Positions 31,278 to 40,690 of a stretch of 64,000 nucleotides of DNA are shown piece after piece (within the stretch, counting starts at the first letter, position 1; each line of letters starts with the position of its first letter). The notes below the pieces were generated by a model. It had not been told where the DNA came from. It searched no databases and saw only the letters and a program-made list of their open reading frames with translations. The position numbers and the translations under genes were made by a program. This stretch comes from Parabacteroides sp. AM08-6 (lineage in GTDB: Bacteria; Bacteroidota; Bacteroidia; Bacteroidales; Tannerellaceae), in the NCBI RefSeq assembly GCF_003473295.1, contig NZ_QRMP01000013.1, positions 25,401 through 89,400 on the forward strand, given 5' to 3'.

Positions 31278-32204
31278 ATGCGAAAAGTTCATTTAATCTC
31301 CGTAACCGAACCTCTGGTTTATGATCTGGCATTAGCGCTTCATCAAAAAGGATATGAAGTAAGCGTATCCGGAGACGGACTGACAGATGCAGTCCTGGCT
31401 AAACTTGGAGAAGAAGGATGTTCCTGTTATGGGAACGGATGGTTTCCGGAGAGATTAACTAAAGATATTCAATTTGTGGTATTAGGGGCTACTGTCAGGC
31501 AGGAAAACCCCGAATTGATACGAGCAAAGGAATTGGGATTGTTGGTGCTTTCAATCCCTGAATTTATTTTTCAGCGGACCAAAGCAAAGATACGAGTGGT
31601 TGTAGCCGGTAGCCGGGGAAAGAAAACAATCATTTCGATGATTGTTTGTGCCCTGAAGCGACAGAAACTTGCGTTCGACTATGCGTTGACCAGTGAAATA
31701 CCTCTCTTGTCCAACCGTGTGCATCTGAGCTATGAAGCCCGGATAGCGATTATCGAAGGGGATGAGCATGTGACTTCTGCGTTGGAAAAACGTTTCCGGC
31801 TCGAATTCTACCGTCCGCATATTGCTATCCTGACTAATTTGTCGTGGACGCCCGAGACGGACCACGCCTCGCCGGAGGCTTATCATAGCACATTCCGTAA
31901 TTTTGCTTCTTCCATCGAACGTGAAGGCAAATTGATTTACTTTGAAGGCGATCCGGTCGTGTTGCAGCTGGCGGGAGAAGTGCGTGAAGACATCACTGCC
32001 ATGCCCTACAACCAGCATGAAGTAATAGAAAAGGATGGACAGACGTATCTGAAGACACGTTACGGAGATTATCCCGTCTATGTGCCGGACCGCTATTTCC
32101 TTATTAATCTGAATGCTGCGCGTCTGGCTTGCCGACAGTTAGGTGTAAAAGATGCTGATTTTTATCAGGCGTTATCTGAATATAGTGTATCTTTGCAACC
32201 ATGA
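31278..32204 (+). CDS. Short Mur-ligase-like protein (Mpl-type N and central domains only)
   Basis: 308 residues against about 450 for Mpl or MurC. Residues 1-95 are a Rossmann-like N-terminal Mur domain, and about 100-290 the central ATPase domain (RIAIIEGDEH, HIAILTNLSWTPETDH, FLINLNAARLACRQLGV). The chain stops soon after that last motif, where the C-terminal ligase domain should begin. The P-loop reads GSRGKKTI (111-118) instead of GTHGKTTT. So the substrate-binding third domain is missing and the ATP loop altered, and ligase activity is doubtful. The stop overlaps the start of the DUF4924 gene (ATGA), so the truncation is a stable gene border rather than a fresh break. Confidence 0.75.
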   Translation: MRKVHLISVTEPLVYDLALALHQKGYEVSVSGDGLTDAVLAKLGEEGCSCYGNGWFPERLTKDIQFVVLGATVRQENPELIRAKELGLLVLSIPEFIFQRTKAKIRVVVAGSRGKKTIISMIVCALKRQKLAFDYALTSEIPLLSNRVHLSYEARIAIIEGDEHVTSALEKRFRLEFYRPHIAILTNLSWTPETDHASPEAYHSTFRNFASSIEREGKLIYFEGDPVVLQLAGEVREDITAMPYNQHEVIEKDGQTYLKTRYGDYPVYVPDRYFLINLNAARLACRQLGVKDADFYQALSEYSVSLQP

Positions 32205-32749
32205 TTATCGCACGACAAAAAAGAAAAGAAAACATTGCCGAATATCTGTTGTACATGTGGCAGGTGGAAGACCTGATACGTGCCAACAATTTTGATATGG
32301 ACTCCCTCCGGCGTACCGTCATTGCCCATTACGACCAACCGGACGAGGTGAAGGAAGAAATAGCCCGGTGGTACGAGGAATTGATTGAAATGATGCGTTC
32401 CGAAGGTGTGAAGGAGAAAGGACATATCCAGTTGAATAAGAATGTAATTATCGCGCTGACCGATTTGCATCTCCGCTTGCTCAAATCGCCGAAAGAGATG
32501 CTTTATGGATCCGCTTATTATAAAACCCTTCCGTATATTGTGCAGCTTCGTGCCAAATCGGGTGGGGAAGACCTTCCCGAACTGGAAACGTGTTTCAATG
32601 CGATTTATGGCTTCCTGATGCTGAAAATGCAAGGGAAAAACGTGAGTTCGGAGACAATGGAGGGTATCAAACAAATTAGCTCTTTCCTGGCTCTTCTGGC
32701 CGAAAAATATCGTGAAGATATGAATGGGGAGCTGAAATTAGAAGATTAA
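32201..32749 (+). CDS. DUF4924 family protein
   Basis: 182 residues, helical, no signal peptide. The beginning MIIARQKRKENIAEYLLYMW and the segment IRANNFDMDSLRR are typical of this Bacteroidetes-specific family. The function is unknown. It overlaps the Mur-like gene by 4 bp (ATGA) and is followed 6 bp later by rfbD, so all belong to one operon. Confidence 0.88.
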   Translation: MIIARQKRKENIAEYLLYMWQVEDLIRANNFDMDSLRRTVIAHYDQPDEVKEEIARWYEELIEMMRSEGVKEKGHIQLNKNVIIALTDLHLRLLKSPKEMLYGSAYYKTLPYIVQLRAKSGGEDLPELETCFNAIYGFLMLKMQGKNVSSETMEGIKQISSFLALLAEKYREDMNGELKLED

Positions 32750-32755
32750 CAGGAA

Positions 32756-33634
32756 ATGAAAACAGTTTTAGTGACAGGTGCTAACGGTCAGTTGGGTAAT
32801 TCCATCCGTCAGCGGGTAGTCGGGTATCCCGGTTATGCTTTCCTTTTTACGGATGTGGATACGTTGGATATCTGCGATGCTTCTGCCGTACATGCTTATG
32901 TGAAAGAAAAGAAGGTGGATTACGTCTTGAACTGTGCTGCCTATACTGCTGTGGATAAGGCGGAAGAGGATGAAGCGCTTTGTTTGCGTATCAACCGGGA
33001 TGCGGTTCGGAATTTGGGTGAAGCGGCGCATAGGGTTGGTGCCCGGGTGATTCATGTCTCGACCGATTATGTTTTCGATGGGACGAACTATCTTCCTTAT
33101 GTCGAAACGGACGTGACTTGTCCGGCTTCTGTCTACGGACGTACGAAGCTGGCCGGCGAACAGGCGTTGCAGGAAGCCTGTCCGGATGCCGTGATTATCC
33201 GTACGGCATGGCTTTATTCCGAATACGGTAATAATTTTGTGAAAACGATGCTTCGTTTGGGGAACGAAAAGGATGAGATACGGGTTGTATTCGACCAGAT
33301 AGGAAGTCCGACTTATGCCGGCGACTTGGCTGTTGCCATTCTGACTATTCTGGAAAAGGCGGAAGGAGGCTCTTTTGTTCCCGGTATTTATCATTTTTCC
33401 GATGAAGGGGTGTGTAGTTGGTACGATTTCACGGTGAAGATATTGCAATTGGCCGGCCTGAAAGCCCGTGTCCTTCCTATAGAAACAAAGGATTATCCGG
33501 CTAAAGCCGCCCGTCCGCATTTCAGTGTGCTGAACAAAGCGAAGATAAAAGCGACTTATGGCCTGACTGTCCCTCATTGGGAAGAAAGCCTGCATGCCTG
33601 TCTGAAACTGTCGGGCAATTTAAGCAAACAATAA
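32756..33634 (+). CDS. rfbD: dTDP-4-dehydrorhamnose reductase
   Basis: 292 residues, extended short-chain dehydrogenase. The NAD(P) loop is TGANGQLG (7-14), the catalytic YGRTK (about Y126, K130) follows VSTDYVFDGTNYLPYVETD. It makes dTDP-L-rhamnose in the last step of the pathway. No rfbA, rfbB or rfbC is in the window, so this is the unlinked copy seen in Bacteroides, here between DUF4924 and prfC. Rhamnose is needed for O-antigen or capsule. Start chosen 6 bp after the DUF4924 stop. Confidence 0.92.
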   Translation: MKTVLVTGANGQLGNSIRQRVVGYPGYAFLFTDVDTLDICDASAVHAYVKEKKVDYVLNCAAYTAVDKAEEDEALCLRINRDAVRNLGEAAHRVGARVIHVSTDYVFDGTNYLPYVETDVTCPASVYGRTKLAGEQALQEACPDAVIIRTAWLYSEYGNNFVKTMLRLGNEKDEIRVVFDQIGSPTYAGDLAVAILTILEKAEGGSFVPGIYHFSDEGVCSWYDFTVKILQLAGLKARVLPIETKDYPAKAARPHFSVLNKAKIKATYGLTVPHWEESLHACLKLSGNLSKQ

Positions 33635-33651
33635 AAACAACATAACATACA

Positions 33652-35232
33652 ATGAGTCAATATTCTGAAGAGATTGAGAGAAGAAGAACGTTTGCCATCA
33701 TCAGCCACCCGGATGCCGGTAAGACAACTCTTACCGAAAAGTTGCTGCTGTTTGGGGGAGCTATTCATGTTGCCGGTGCCGTAAAATCGAACAAGATTAA
33801 GAAGACGGCCACTTCCGACTGGATGGAAATAGAAAAACAACGTGGTATCTCCGTCGCAACCTCCGTGATGGCTTTCGACTATTCCGGTCATAAAATCAAT
33901 ATCCTCGATACGCCCGGTCACCAGGATTTTGCCGAAGATACATTTCGTACGTTGACAGCCGTCGATAGTGTAATCATTGTAATCGACACAGCTAAAGGGG
34001 TGGAAGCCCAGACTCGTAAACTGATGGAAGTTTGCCGTATGCGTAAGACTCCGGTTATTGTTTTTGTAAACAAAATGGACCGCGACGGTAAAGACCCGTT
34101 CGATTTGCTGGACGAAATAGAAGAAGAACTGCATATCAACGTCCGTCCCTTGAGCTGGCCTATCGACATGGGCCAACGTTTCCGTGGCGTCTATAATATA
34201 TACGAACAGAAACTGAATCTCTATACGCCGAGCAAGCAATATGTGACGGAGAACGTAGAGTTTAAAGATATCAACAGTCCGGAGCTGGAAACCTATATCG
34301 AACCGGAACAGGCCGAAAAGCTGCGTTCCGACATCGAGCTGATAGAAGGGGTATATCCGGAATTTGACGTCGCCACCTATCTGAAAGGGGATATCGCTCC
34401 GGTATTTTTCGGTTCCGCGTTGAACAATTTCGGAGTGAAAGAGTTGCTGGATTGTTTTATCAACATCGCTCCTTCTCCCCGTCCGGTTCAGGCAGTAGAA
34501 CGTATGGTAGATCCGGAAGAGGATAATTTCTCCGGCTTTATATTTAAGATACATGCCAATATGGACCCAAATCACCGTAGCTGTATTGCGTTTGTCAAAA
34601 TTTGTTCGGGACGCTTCGAGCGGAATGCCAATTATAAGCATGTACGTTTTGGCAAGATGATGCGTTTCAGTAGCCCGACGGCTTTCATGGCGCAGAAAAA
34701 GGAGGTGGTAGATGAGGCTTTTGCCGGTGATATTATAGGTTTGCCCGATACCGGAAACTTCAAGATTGGTGATACCTTGACTTCCGGAGAAGAGCTTCAC
34801 TTTAAAGGATTACCCAGTTTCTCTCCCGAAATGTTTAAATATATCGAGAATGCCGATCCGATGAAAGCTAAACAGCTGAACAAGGGTATCGAGCAGTTGA
34901 TGGACGAGGGTGTTGCACAACTTTTCACGAACCAGTTCAACGGTCGCAAGATTATTGGGACTGTCGGACAATTGCAGTTTGAAGTTATCCAATACCGTTT
35001 GCTCCATGAATATGGCGCGCAGTGTAAATGGGAGCCAATCAGTTTGTATAAAGCCTGCTGGATTGAGAGCGACAATGCCACCGCCCTTGAAAACTTCAAA
35101 AGACGTAAAGCGCAATATATGGCTATCGATAAAGAAGGACGAGATGTCTACTTAGCCGATTCGGGATATGTGCTGATGATGGCACAACAGGATTTCCCTG
35201 ATATCAAGTTCCATTTTACTTCAGAGTTTTAA
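33652..35232 (+). CDS. prfC: Peptide chain release factor 3
   Basis: 526 residues, the usual RF3 length. GTPase motifs: G1 HPDAGKTTL (about 20-28), switch [14 protein letters not shown] (G4). Domain II and the RF3-specific C-terminal domain ([19 protein letters not shown]) follow. It recycles RF1 and RF2 from the ribosome after termination. It is the last gene of the operon from 31278; 17 bp separate it from rfbD. Confidence 0.97.
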   Translation: MSQYSEEIERRRTFAIISHPDAGKTTLTEKLLLFGGAIHVAGAVKSNKIKKTATSDWMEIEKQRGISVATSVMAFDYSGHKINILDTPGHQDFAEDTFRTLTAVDSVIIVIDTAKGVEAQTRKLMEVCRMRKTPVIVFVNKMDRDGKDPFDLLDEIEEELHINVRPLSWPIDMGQRFRGVYNIYEQKLNLYTPSKQYVTENVEFKDINSPELETYIEPEQAEKLRSDIELIEGVYPEFDVATYLKGDIAPVFFGSALNNFGVKELLDCFINIAPSPRPVQAVERMVDPEEDNFSGFIFKIHANMDPNHRSCIAFVKICSGRFERNANYKHVRFGKMMRFSSPTAFMAQKKEVVDEAFAGDIIGLPDTGNFKIGDTLTSGEELHFKGLPSFSPEMFKYIENADPMKAKQLNKGIEQLMDEGVAQLFTNQFNGRKIIGTVGQLQFEVIQYRLLHEYGAQCKWEPISLYKACWIESDNATALENFKRRKAQYMAIDKEGRDVYLADSGYVLMMAQQDFPDIKFHFTSEF

Positions 35233-35263
35233 TTTGGCAGGATAACGAAAAAAGGAGGAATCC

Positions 35264-35956
35264 TTATAAGATATTTTTGATTTCTTCCAGAGATGCGACA
35301 GTGTAAGTCGGTGTAAATCCTTTTGCCGGCAGACCTTCCGGGTTGAGCCAAAGCTGGTCGATACGGGAATTGTATGCCCCGATGATGTCGGCATCCCAGC
35401 TGTCGCCTATCATCAGTGTTTCGGCACGACGGGAGTTCGTGTTTTTTAGGGCGAAATCGAAAATACCTTTATGAGGTTTCTGTATACCGGCATCTTCCGA
35501 TAAAATCATTTTTTCAAAATAAGGAGCCAAGCCGGAATTACTGAGCTTTTTGAACTGTACCTCCCGGAAACCATTCGATAAAATATACATCTTGTAGGAA
35601 GGGCGGAGGTATGTCAATAGTTCGATAGCCCCGGGAACAAGTCGCGTCTTACTGGTGGTACGTTGTAAGAACTCATTATTGATTGCCAGAACAGACTTTA
35701 CGTCTTCTATTCCCATCGGGCGGAGCATGTAGCGGAAACGTTCGATGATAAGCGTCTGGCGGTCTATCTCTCCATTCCGGTACTGTTCCCACAGCAGGTT
35801 GTTGTGCGGCCAGTAAATATCAAAGAAAGCCTCGAAGGAGGCATAATGTCGTTCAAAGTGGTGGACGGCATATAGTTCTTCGAGGCATTCCTTATTGTTA
35901 TGGTACGTATCCCAAAGGGTATCGTCCAAGTCTATGAAGAGATTTTTGTATCTCAT
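35264..35956 (-). CDS. YjjG-family HAD nucleotidase
   Basis: 230 residues. HAD motifs: motif I DLDDTLWDT (D9, D11), motif II ILSNGF, motif III KPHKGIF (lysine), motif IV GDSWDADI. The C1 cap is helical. Together these match the noncanonical pyrimidine 5'-nucleotidase (YjjG) group, a housekeeping enzyme against faulty nucleotides; other small phosphate substrates are possible. The start overlaps the stop of the upstream coiled-coil lipoprotein gene by one base (TAATG), so both are cotranscribed. Confidence 0.9.
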   Translation of the reverse strand: MRYKNLFIDLDDTLWDTYHNNKECLEELYAVHHFERHYASFEAFFDIYWPHNNLLWEQYRNGEIDRQTLIIERFRYMLRPMGIEDVKSVLAINNEFLQRTTSKTRLVPGAIELLTYLRPSYKMYILSNGFREVQFKKLSNSGLAPYFEKMILSEDAGIQKPHKGIFDFALKNTNSRRAETLMIGDSWDADIIGAYNSRIDQLWLNPEGLPAKGFTPTYTVASLEEIKNIL

Positions 35957-36828
35957 TATCCTACTTCTATCACCAGATACTTACCCAGGCTCCAGAATGC
36001 TTTTGTATCTGTAATTTTTAAAGTTAAATTTCCGTCTTCATCTTTCGTAAACTCGTAGGAGCCTTCCGGGTGATTGGATTTCAGTTTGGCCTTACCGGCA
36101 AACAACGGAATTTCTTTTACTTCGCGGATATCGATTGAGATGAAATAATCTTTATTGAACCCGCTCTGCAATACTTTTGATTTGGAAAAAAGGCCACCAC
36201 CGGAAAGGATTTTCTGGTCTTTCAGCTCTTTGGCAGTACCAAAGCAGTAATAAGCCGTATTCAATGCCTTATCCTGCGAGCTGATTTTTTCAGATTGTGC
36301 AGCGGTTGTCGTTGCCAGTTCTTCCACATCTTCGTTTAAGGCGGAAACCATTTCGTCCAGTTCTTGGATGCGGACATTCTTTTTAGCCAAATCTTCCTGC
36401 AAAGCTACAATCATTGTTGCTTTCTGGTCCAGTTCGGACGAAAGACGGTCGATTGTCTTTTTCAGGGCAGCCGATTGGATACCGCTCTTTTTCAGCTTAT
36501 CCTGCAATTCTCCGATTTGCTGCTTGTTCTTTTTCAGCGTTTCGCTGATAATCTGCATATTTTCTCTAATCTGGTCGCGATTGCTTTTAGCCAAATCGCC
36601 TTTTTGCTGTTGTATGTTAAGATAATTTTCTGCATCACGGATAGACTGGATATCAGCCTCTACGTCATTCAGGATGGAGAGGATTTCATTCATCTCCGCT
36701 GTGCTTTTCGTACTCTCTATTTTGAGAGAATCATTTTCTGCTTTCAGCTTCTTGTATTCTGCTGAATTCTGTCCGCAGGAGGCCAGCATGGCTGTGCAGA
36801 TACATGCTGCAATTACTACTCTTTTCAT
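35956..36828 (-). CDS. Coiled-coil lipoprotein
   Basis: 290 residues. Lipoprotein signal with C19 (AMLASCGQ). Residues about 24-190 are a continuous coiled coil (LKAENDSLKIE, LSSELDQKATMIVALQEDL), followed by a beta-rich C-terminal domain (about 200-290, KAKLKSNHPEGSYEFTKDE). Conserved in Bacteroides as far as I recall, function unknown. It may act as an envelope scaffold. It lies between rsmI (18 bp upstream) and the YjjG gene (1-bp overlap) in a leftward operon. Confidence 0.82.
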   Translation of the reverse strand: MKRVVIAACICTAMLASCGQNSAEYKKLKAENDSLKIESTKSTAEMNEILSILNDVEADIQSIRDAENYLNIQQQKGDLAKSNRDQIRENMQIISETLKKNKQQIGELQDKLKKSGIQSAALKKTIDRLSSELDQKATMIVALQEDLAKKNVRIQELDEMVSALNEDVEELATTTAAQSEKISSQDKALNTAYYCFGTAKELKDQKILSGGGLFSKSKVLQSGFNKDYFISIDIREVKEIPLFAGKAKLKSNHPEGSYEFTKDEDGNLTLKITDTKAFWSLGKYLVIEVG

Positions 36829-36846
36829 GTTCTTTTTGTTTTTACG

Positions 36847-37551
36847 TTACACTTCTGTTCCTGTCTCTTTGTCCTTTTTATCTTTTAAGCCTGCTAATAC
36901 AATAACAATTTCCCCTTTCGGTTCGTTCACGGTAAAGTGAGCGATTACTTCTTCGAGCGTACCGCGAACGGTCTCTTCGTGTATCTTGGATATTTCACGG
37001 GAGACGGAAACGGGGCGGTCCATACTGAAAAATTCAGCCAACTGGGTAAGTGTCTTAACCAGCCGGAAAGGGGATTCATAAAAAATGATGGTGCGGTATT
37101 CCGCGGATAGCTCTTTCAGTCTCGTTTGCCGTCCTTTTTTTTGAGGAAGGAAACCTTCGAAACAGAACTTTTCGTTCGGTAATCCCGATGCTACCAAAGC
37201 CGGCACGAAAGCGGTTGCTCCCGGCAGACATTCCACATCGACACCCTGGCGGACACATTCGCGGACGAGCATAAATCCCGGGTCCGAAATTGCAGGTGTA
37301 CCGGCATCGGACACAAGCGCAATATTCTCGCCTCCCTTGATGCGGGTGGCAATTTGTTCGACCGTTTTATGTTCATTGAATTTATGATGCGACTGCATCC
37401 GGTTCTGTATCTCGAAATGCTTGAGCAGAATACCGGTAGTACGCGTATCCTCCGCCAAAATGAGGTCTGCCTCTTTCAGCACTCTTATAGCCCGGAATGT
37501 CATATCTTCCAGATTTCCGACGGGGGTAGGTACTACAGTTAGTTTTGCCAT
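36847..37551 (-). CDS. rsmI: 16S rRNA 2'-O-ribose C1402 methyltransferase
   Basis: 234 residues. The tetrapyrrole-methylase fold is shown by VVPTPVGNLEDMTFRA (5-20), ILAEDTRTT, LVSDAGTPAISDPG and LPGATAFVPALVASGLP, all diagnostic of RsmI. It adds the 2'-O-methyl at C1402 in the decoding centre. At 234 residues it lacks the C-terminal extension of the E. coli protein (286), which is usual in Bacteroidetes. It lies 11 bp downstream of the Pro/Glu-rich protein gene. Confidence 0.95.
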   Translation of the reverse strand: MAKLTVVPTPVGNLEDMTFRAIRVLKEADLILAEDTRTTGILLKHFEIQNRMQSHHKFNEHKTVEQIATRIKGGENIALVSDAGTPAISDPGFMLVRECVRQGVDVECLPGATAFVPALVASGLPNEKFCFEGFLPQKKGRQTRLKELSAEYRTIIFYESPFRLVKTLTQLAEFFSMDRPVSVSREISKIHEETVRGTLEEVIAHFTVNEPKGEIVIVLAGLKDKKDKETGTEV

Positions 37552-37562
37552 ATTTACATTAT

Positions 37563-38351
37563 TCAGAGGAAGCGTTTTTCCAGCAGTTTGATAAAATCCG
37601 CCACCGCTTCATCTTCTATATTCCATTTTAATTCGTTATTCAAATAAGTAATGGAGTCTTCATACGAATGAATATTGTTGAGGTCGTTTATTGCCTTGTT
37701 CATTCGTCCTTCGTCGCCACCAAACAATTCCCTGCGAAAGCGGAAACGGTCGTTCAAACTGAATGCTTTCCGGAAATCGGATAGATTTTTTTTCTCCAGT
37801 ATGTCATTGAGGAATAGTCCCGTTTTCTCGTTTGCGGCAGATTTGGCTGTTGCTTCGGGAATGATTTCCGGTTCCGGTTTCCGTTCCGGCTCGGATTTCT
37901 GTTCCGGTTTCGGGTGAACCTCAATAATCGGTTCCGCAACAGGTTTCTCCGGAATAACAGGAGTCGCTTCTTCTTGTATTGGAGGTATCGGAGCTTCCGT
38001 AGTTTTTTCGGGAGCCGGAATTGTTTCCTCCTTCGCCGCTACGACCACTTCTTTTTTTTCCGGAACAGGGACTTGGATTACTTCTTTTTCTTTAGGAATT
38101 TCAGGCATTGGAGTTGCAACCCGTCCCGGCATAGATTGTATCATTGCCTGATGCTCTTCCATTTGCTTGCGGAGCATATCTATTTGTTCCGTTTCAAGCG
38201 TATGCAACTCTTTTAGTATCTTATGAGTCAGATTGAATGTTTGTCCGAAAAAAGAAACCGGATATATTTCCGCGTTCCGCATTCCGGCAATCAGTGTCTC
38301 GAGTTCCCTGATGTCTAAAAGCAGATAATCTATTTTGTCTTTATTTGCCAT
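37563..38351 (-). CDS. Conserved protein with Pro/Glu-rich linker
   Basis: 262 residues from the ATG at 38351, preceded by AAAAAAGGA; a longer start at 38387 (274 residues) is possible. An N-terminal helical part (about 1-75, IDYLLLDIRELETLIAGM) is joined by a long Pro/Glu/Lys/Val linker (about 90-185) to a C-terminal helical domain (about 195-262, SLNDRFRFRRELFGG). The C-terminal segment resembles a Bacteroidetes domain often found in proteins of unknown role. No membrane segment. It starts the leftward operon with rsmI, the coiled-coil lipoprotein and YjjG; -7 box TATTTTTG upstream. Confidence 0.75.
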   Translation of the reverse strand: MANKDKIDYLLLDIRELETLIAGMRNAEIYPVSFFGQTFNLTHKILKELHTLETEQIDMLRKQMEEHQAMIQSMPGRVATPMPEIPKEKEVIQVPVPEKKEVVVAAKEETIPAPEKTTEAPIPPIQEEATPVIPEKPVAEPIIEVHPKPEQKSEPERKPEPEIIPEATAKSAANEKTGLFLNDILEKKNLSDFRKAFSLNDRFRFRRELFGGDEGRMNKAINDLNNIHSYEDSITYLNNELKWNIEDEAVADFIKLLEKRFL

Positions 38352-38406
38352 TCCTTTTTTACCTTTTTGTAAAACGTCACGAATCAACGGTTCGTTTATC
38401 TTGCAA

Positions 38407-38414
38407 CAAAAATA
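38407..38414 (-). promoter_or_regulatory. Putative -7 box for the rsmI operon
   Basis: Minus strand TATTTTTG (TAnnTTTG). Transcription from here would start about 38400, leaving about 50 nt before the ATG at 38351. Confidence 0.5.
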
Positions 38415-38449
38415 GTCATTTCTTATATATGTAACGCTGTTATCCCATA

Positions 38450-38544
38450 AAATATTGTTATGTTAAAATATATTACCCGTGCGGGTAATTCAAATTGCCT
38501 GCTCAATTAATTCCATTTACACGGGATAGTGATAACATTTAGTT
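38450..38544 (-). repeat. Dispersed TTACCCG hairpin repeat, copy E (divergent)
   Basis: The core is the perfect palindrome TTACCCG-TG-CGGGTAA (38473-38488). On the minus strand the flanks (AACTAAATG, TTTTAACATAACAAT) match copy D at 52349 in part. It lies between the end of the helicase gene and the rsmI operon. Confidence 0.6.
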
Positions 38545-39958
38545 ATTCGATAAATTCATCGGGCAGGTTTACCAGATACAGCCGGTGGGTGGCACGTGTG
38601 AAAGCTGTGTATAGCCAACGGTAGAAATCTTCGCCCAGCATCTCCTCCGTAATATACCCGATGTCTAGGAATACGTTCATCCATTGCCCGCCTTGTGCTT
38701 TATGGCAGGTGACGGCATAGGCGTATTTTACCTGTAGGACGTTATAGTGGGGGTCGGCCTTCATCTTTTTCATTTTTCCGGCCTTAGTCGGAATATCTTC
38801 ATAATCTTCGAGTATGGTATAGAAAAGTTTGTCGTTCAAGTCCTTCGGTAAGGCCGGCGAGTCAGTCTGCAATGTATCCAGTAAGATTTTAAGTTCCATT
38901 TCAATCTCGTAATCCTGAAAACGGATATTTACATCAGCAAAGCGGAAGCCATACAACTCCGTAGTCCGCTTAACCCGCAGCACTTGGATGATTTCTCCGT
39001 TCGCGATAAAATCCATTTCCTTACAGTCGTTTGTCCAGAAATAATTGTTTTTTGCAACCATCAGCCTGTCACCCGATGAAAGTTCTTCTTCCCGGTACAG
39101 AATCCGGTTGCGGATGCCATTGTTGTAGATTGTGGCCCGTTTGTTGGAACGGGAGATAACCATTGTCTCTTCGATACCATCGCGGCTGTAGGCTGAAGAA
39201 ATCTCCTCAATCAGTTCCTCGCCGCTCACTCTTCGAAAATCGGCGAACCCTTTCAGACGCAATTTGGGGAATATCTCAACCATTTCGTTTCGCAGTGCGT
39301 CACGTAGCCGGGTCGCATTGAACAGAATACCGGAATCCCCGCTTTGGCGGACTACCTGAGTAAGCGTGATTTCCTCTACATTCAGGTTATAACCTTTCAG
39401 GATTTCCACGTTCAAGGCAGGACTTTCACTTTGCATAACGGGGGGCAGCTGTGCCACGTCGCCCATGAGTATCAACCGGCAGTTTTCGCCGGAATAGACA
39501 TATTGTATCAAATCGTCCAACAACCGTCCGGTTCCGAACACGAACGAATCCGTCCCGTCATTGGAAATCATAGAGGCTTCGTCTACGATGAACAAGGTGT
39601 CTTTATGCAGATTATCGGCAGGAAGAAACCCTGTCGGTTCGTTGGAAAAAGCTTTCTGACGGTATATTTTTTTATGTATTGTATAAGCCTTTTGCCCAGC
39701 ATATCCGGAAAAAACCTTTGCCGCCCGTCCCGTAGGAGCGAGTAAGACGCTTTTTTGCTTCAATTCGTTCATTGTTTTTACGAGGGCGCCAACCAATGAA
39801 GTTTTTCCTGTCCCGGCATATCCTTTGAGCAATAATAGAGAATCCTGAATATCCGAAAGTAGAAAGTCCGCCAGTATATTTAACGCTAAAAGTTGATCAT
39901 CCGTTGGTTTATACGGGAAATTTTGTGTAATTTGGCGGCTTAAATAACTATTTATCAT
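38543..39958 (-). CDS. RecD2/Dda-like SF1B DNA helicase
   Basis: 471 residues. Walker A GYAGTGKTSL (46-55, K52, T53), motif II VDEAS, motif III LMGDVAQLPPV, motif IV to VI with YAVTCHKAQGGQW and YTAFTRATHRLYLVN at the C-terminus. It is a 5'-3' helicase of the RecD/Dda group without the N-terminal RecD2 extension. The usual role is in replication fork or recombination repair. It is a single gene facing left with only a weak box (TACCTTTA) upstream. Confidence 0.92.
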   Translation of the reverse strand: MINSYLSRQITQNFPYKPTDDQLLALNILADFLLSDIQDSLLLLKGYAGTGKTSLVGALVKTMNELKQKSVLLAPTGRAAKVFSGYAGQKAYTIHKKIYRQKAFSNEPTGFLPADNLHKDTLFIVDEASMISNDGTDSFVFGTGRLLDDLIQYVYSGENCRLILMGDVAQLPPVMQSESPALNVEILKGYNLNVEEITLTQVVRQSGDSGILFNATRLRDALRNEMVEIFPKLRLKGFADFRRVSGEELIEEISSAYSRDGIEETMVISRSNKRATIYNNGIRNRILYREEELSSGDRLMVAKNNYFWTNDCKEMDFIANGEIIQVLRVKRTTELYGFRFADVNIRFQDYEIEMELKILLDTLQTDSPALPKDLNDKLFYTILEDYEDIPTKAGKMKKMKADPHYNVLQVKYAYAVTCHKAQGGQWMNVFLDIGYITEEMLGEDFYRWLYTAFTRATHRLYLVNLPDEFIE

Positions 39959-40009
39959 TTTGATTGCAATAATTTTCGCTATAAAGGTAGTGTATTAAAT
40001 ATTCTTTTT

Positions 40010-40017
40010 TAAATTTG
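40010..40017 (+). promoter_or_regulatory. Putative -7 box for the DUF3822/rsmD operon
   Basis: TAAATTTG, exact TAnnTTTG, 34 bp upstream of the ATG at 40052. Confidence 0.5.
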
Positions 40018-40051
40018 CCGAACGAAATAAATTCAAAAAACAATACAAACC

Positions 40052-40681
40052 ATGAAAGTTACATTGAAAATTTTATTAGCTGCAGCGGTGTTACTGCTTG
40101 TGTACATGTGCTACAGAAGTATTATGACTCCTATCGAGTTCAAAGAAGAAAGGGAAAGTCGTGAAGCTTTGATTCAAAAGCGTCTTATCGACATCCGTAA
40201 AGCTCAGATAGAGTATAAGAACGTATACGGTGTGCATGCTGCAAATTTTGCGGAATTGTCTAAGTTCTTGAAAGAAGAAAAACTCCCGTTCATTGTCAAA
40301 GAAGGTGTTTTGACTGACGAGCAACTGGAAAAAGGTATGACGGAACAAGAAGCCGTAAAAAAAGGTTTGATTAAACGTGATACAATGTGGGTAACTGCCG
40401 TGGATACATTGTTTGGAACAGGTTACGATGTGGATGCGATGGCTACTGTACCGGGTATGAACATTCAGTTCTCCATGGATACGGCTACTCTGGTTAGTCC
40501 CAGTGGTTATACGGTAAGAGTGTTCCAGTGTGGCGTACTGTATGATGATTATCTGGGTGACCTGAACAAGCAGTTGGTATTCAACGAAAAACACAAAGCT
40601 GAAAAGATGGATAAATATCCGGGGCTGCGTGTAGGTTCATTGACGGAAATCAATAACAACGCAGGTAACTGGGAAAATTAA
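40052..40681 (+). CDS. Conserved membrane-anchored protein of unknown function
   Basis: 209 residues. One N-terminal membrane helix (about 5-22, KILLAAAVLLLVYMCYRS), then a helix resembling the stem of a pilin-like protein (IDIRKAQIEYKNVYGVHAANFAELSKFL, about 46-73) and a beta-rich C-terminal half. I do not recognise an established family name, but the gene is followed within 9 bp by DUF3822 and then rsmD, an arrangement I believe is conserved in Bacteroides. The function is unknown. Confidence 0.75.
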   Translation: MKVTLKILLAAAVLLLVYMCYRSIMTPIEFKEERESREALIQKRLIDIRKAQIEYKNVYGVHAANFAELSKFLKEEKLPFIVKEGVLTDEQLEKGMTEQEAVKKGLIKRDTMWVTAVDTLFGTGYDVDAMATVPGMNIQFSMDTATLVSPSGYTVRVFQCGVLYDDYLGDLNKQLVFNEKHKAEKMDKYPGLRVGSLTEINNNAGNWEN

Positions 40682-40690
40682 TAGCAGCCT

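Noticed and set aside
32768..33595. 275-codon frame antisense to rfbD
   Set aside because: Long antisense frames are common opposite coding DNA of this composition; rfbD on the plus strand has all family motifs.
33574..34800. 408-codon frame antisense to prfC
   Set aside because: Antisense shadow of a strongly conserved gene; the translation has no recognisable domain.
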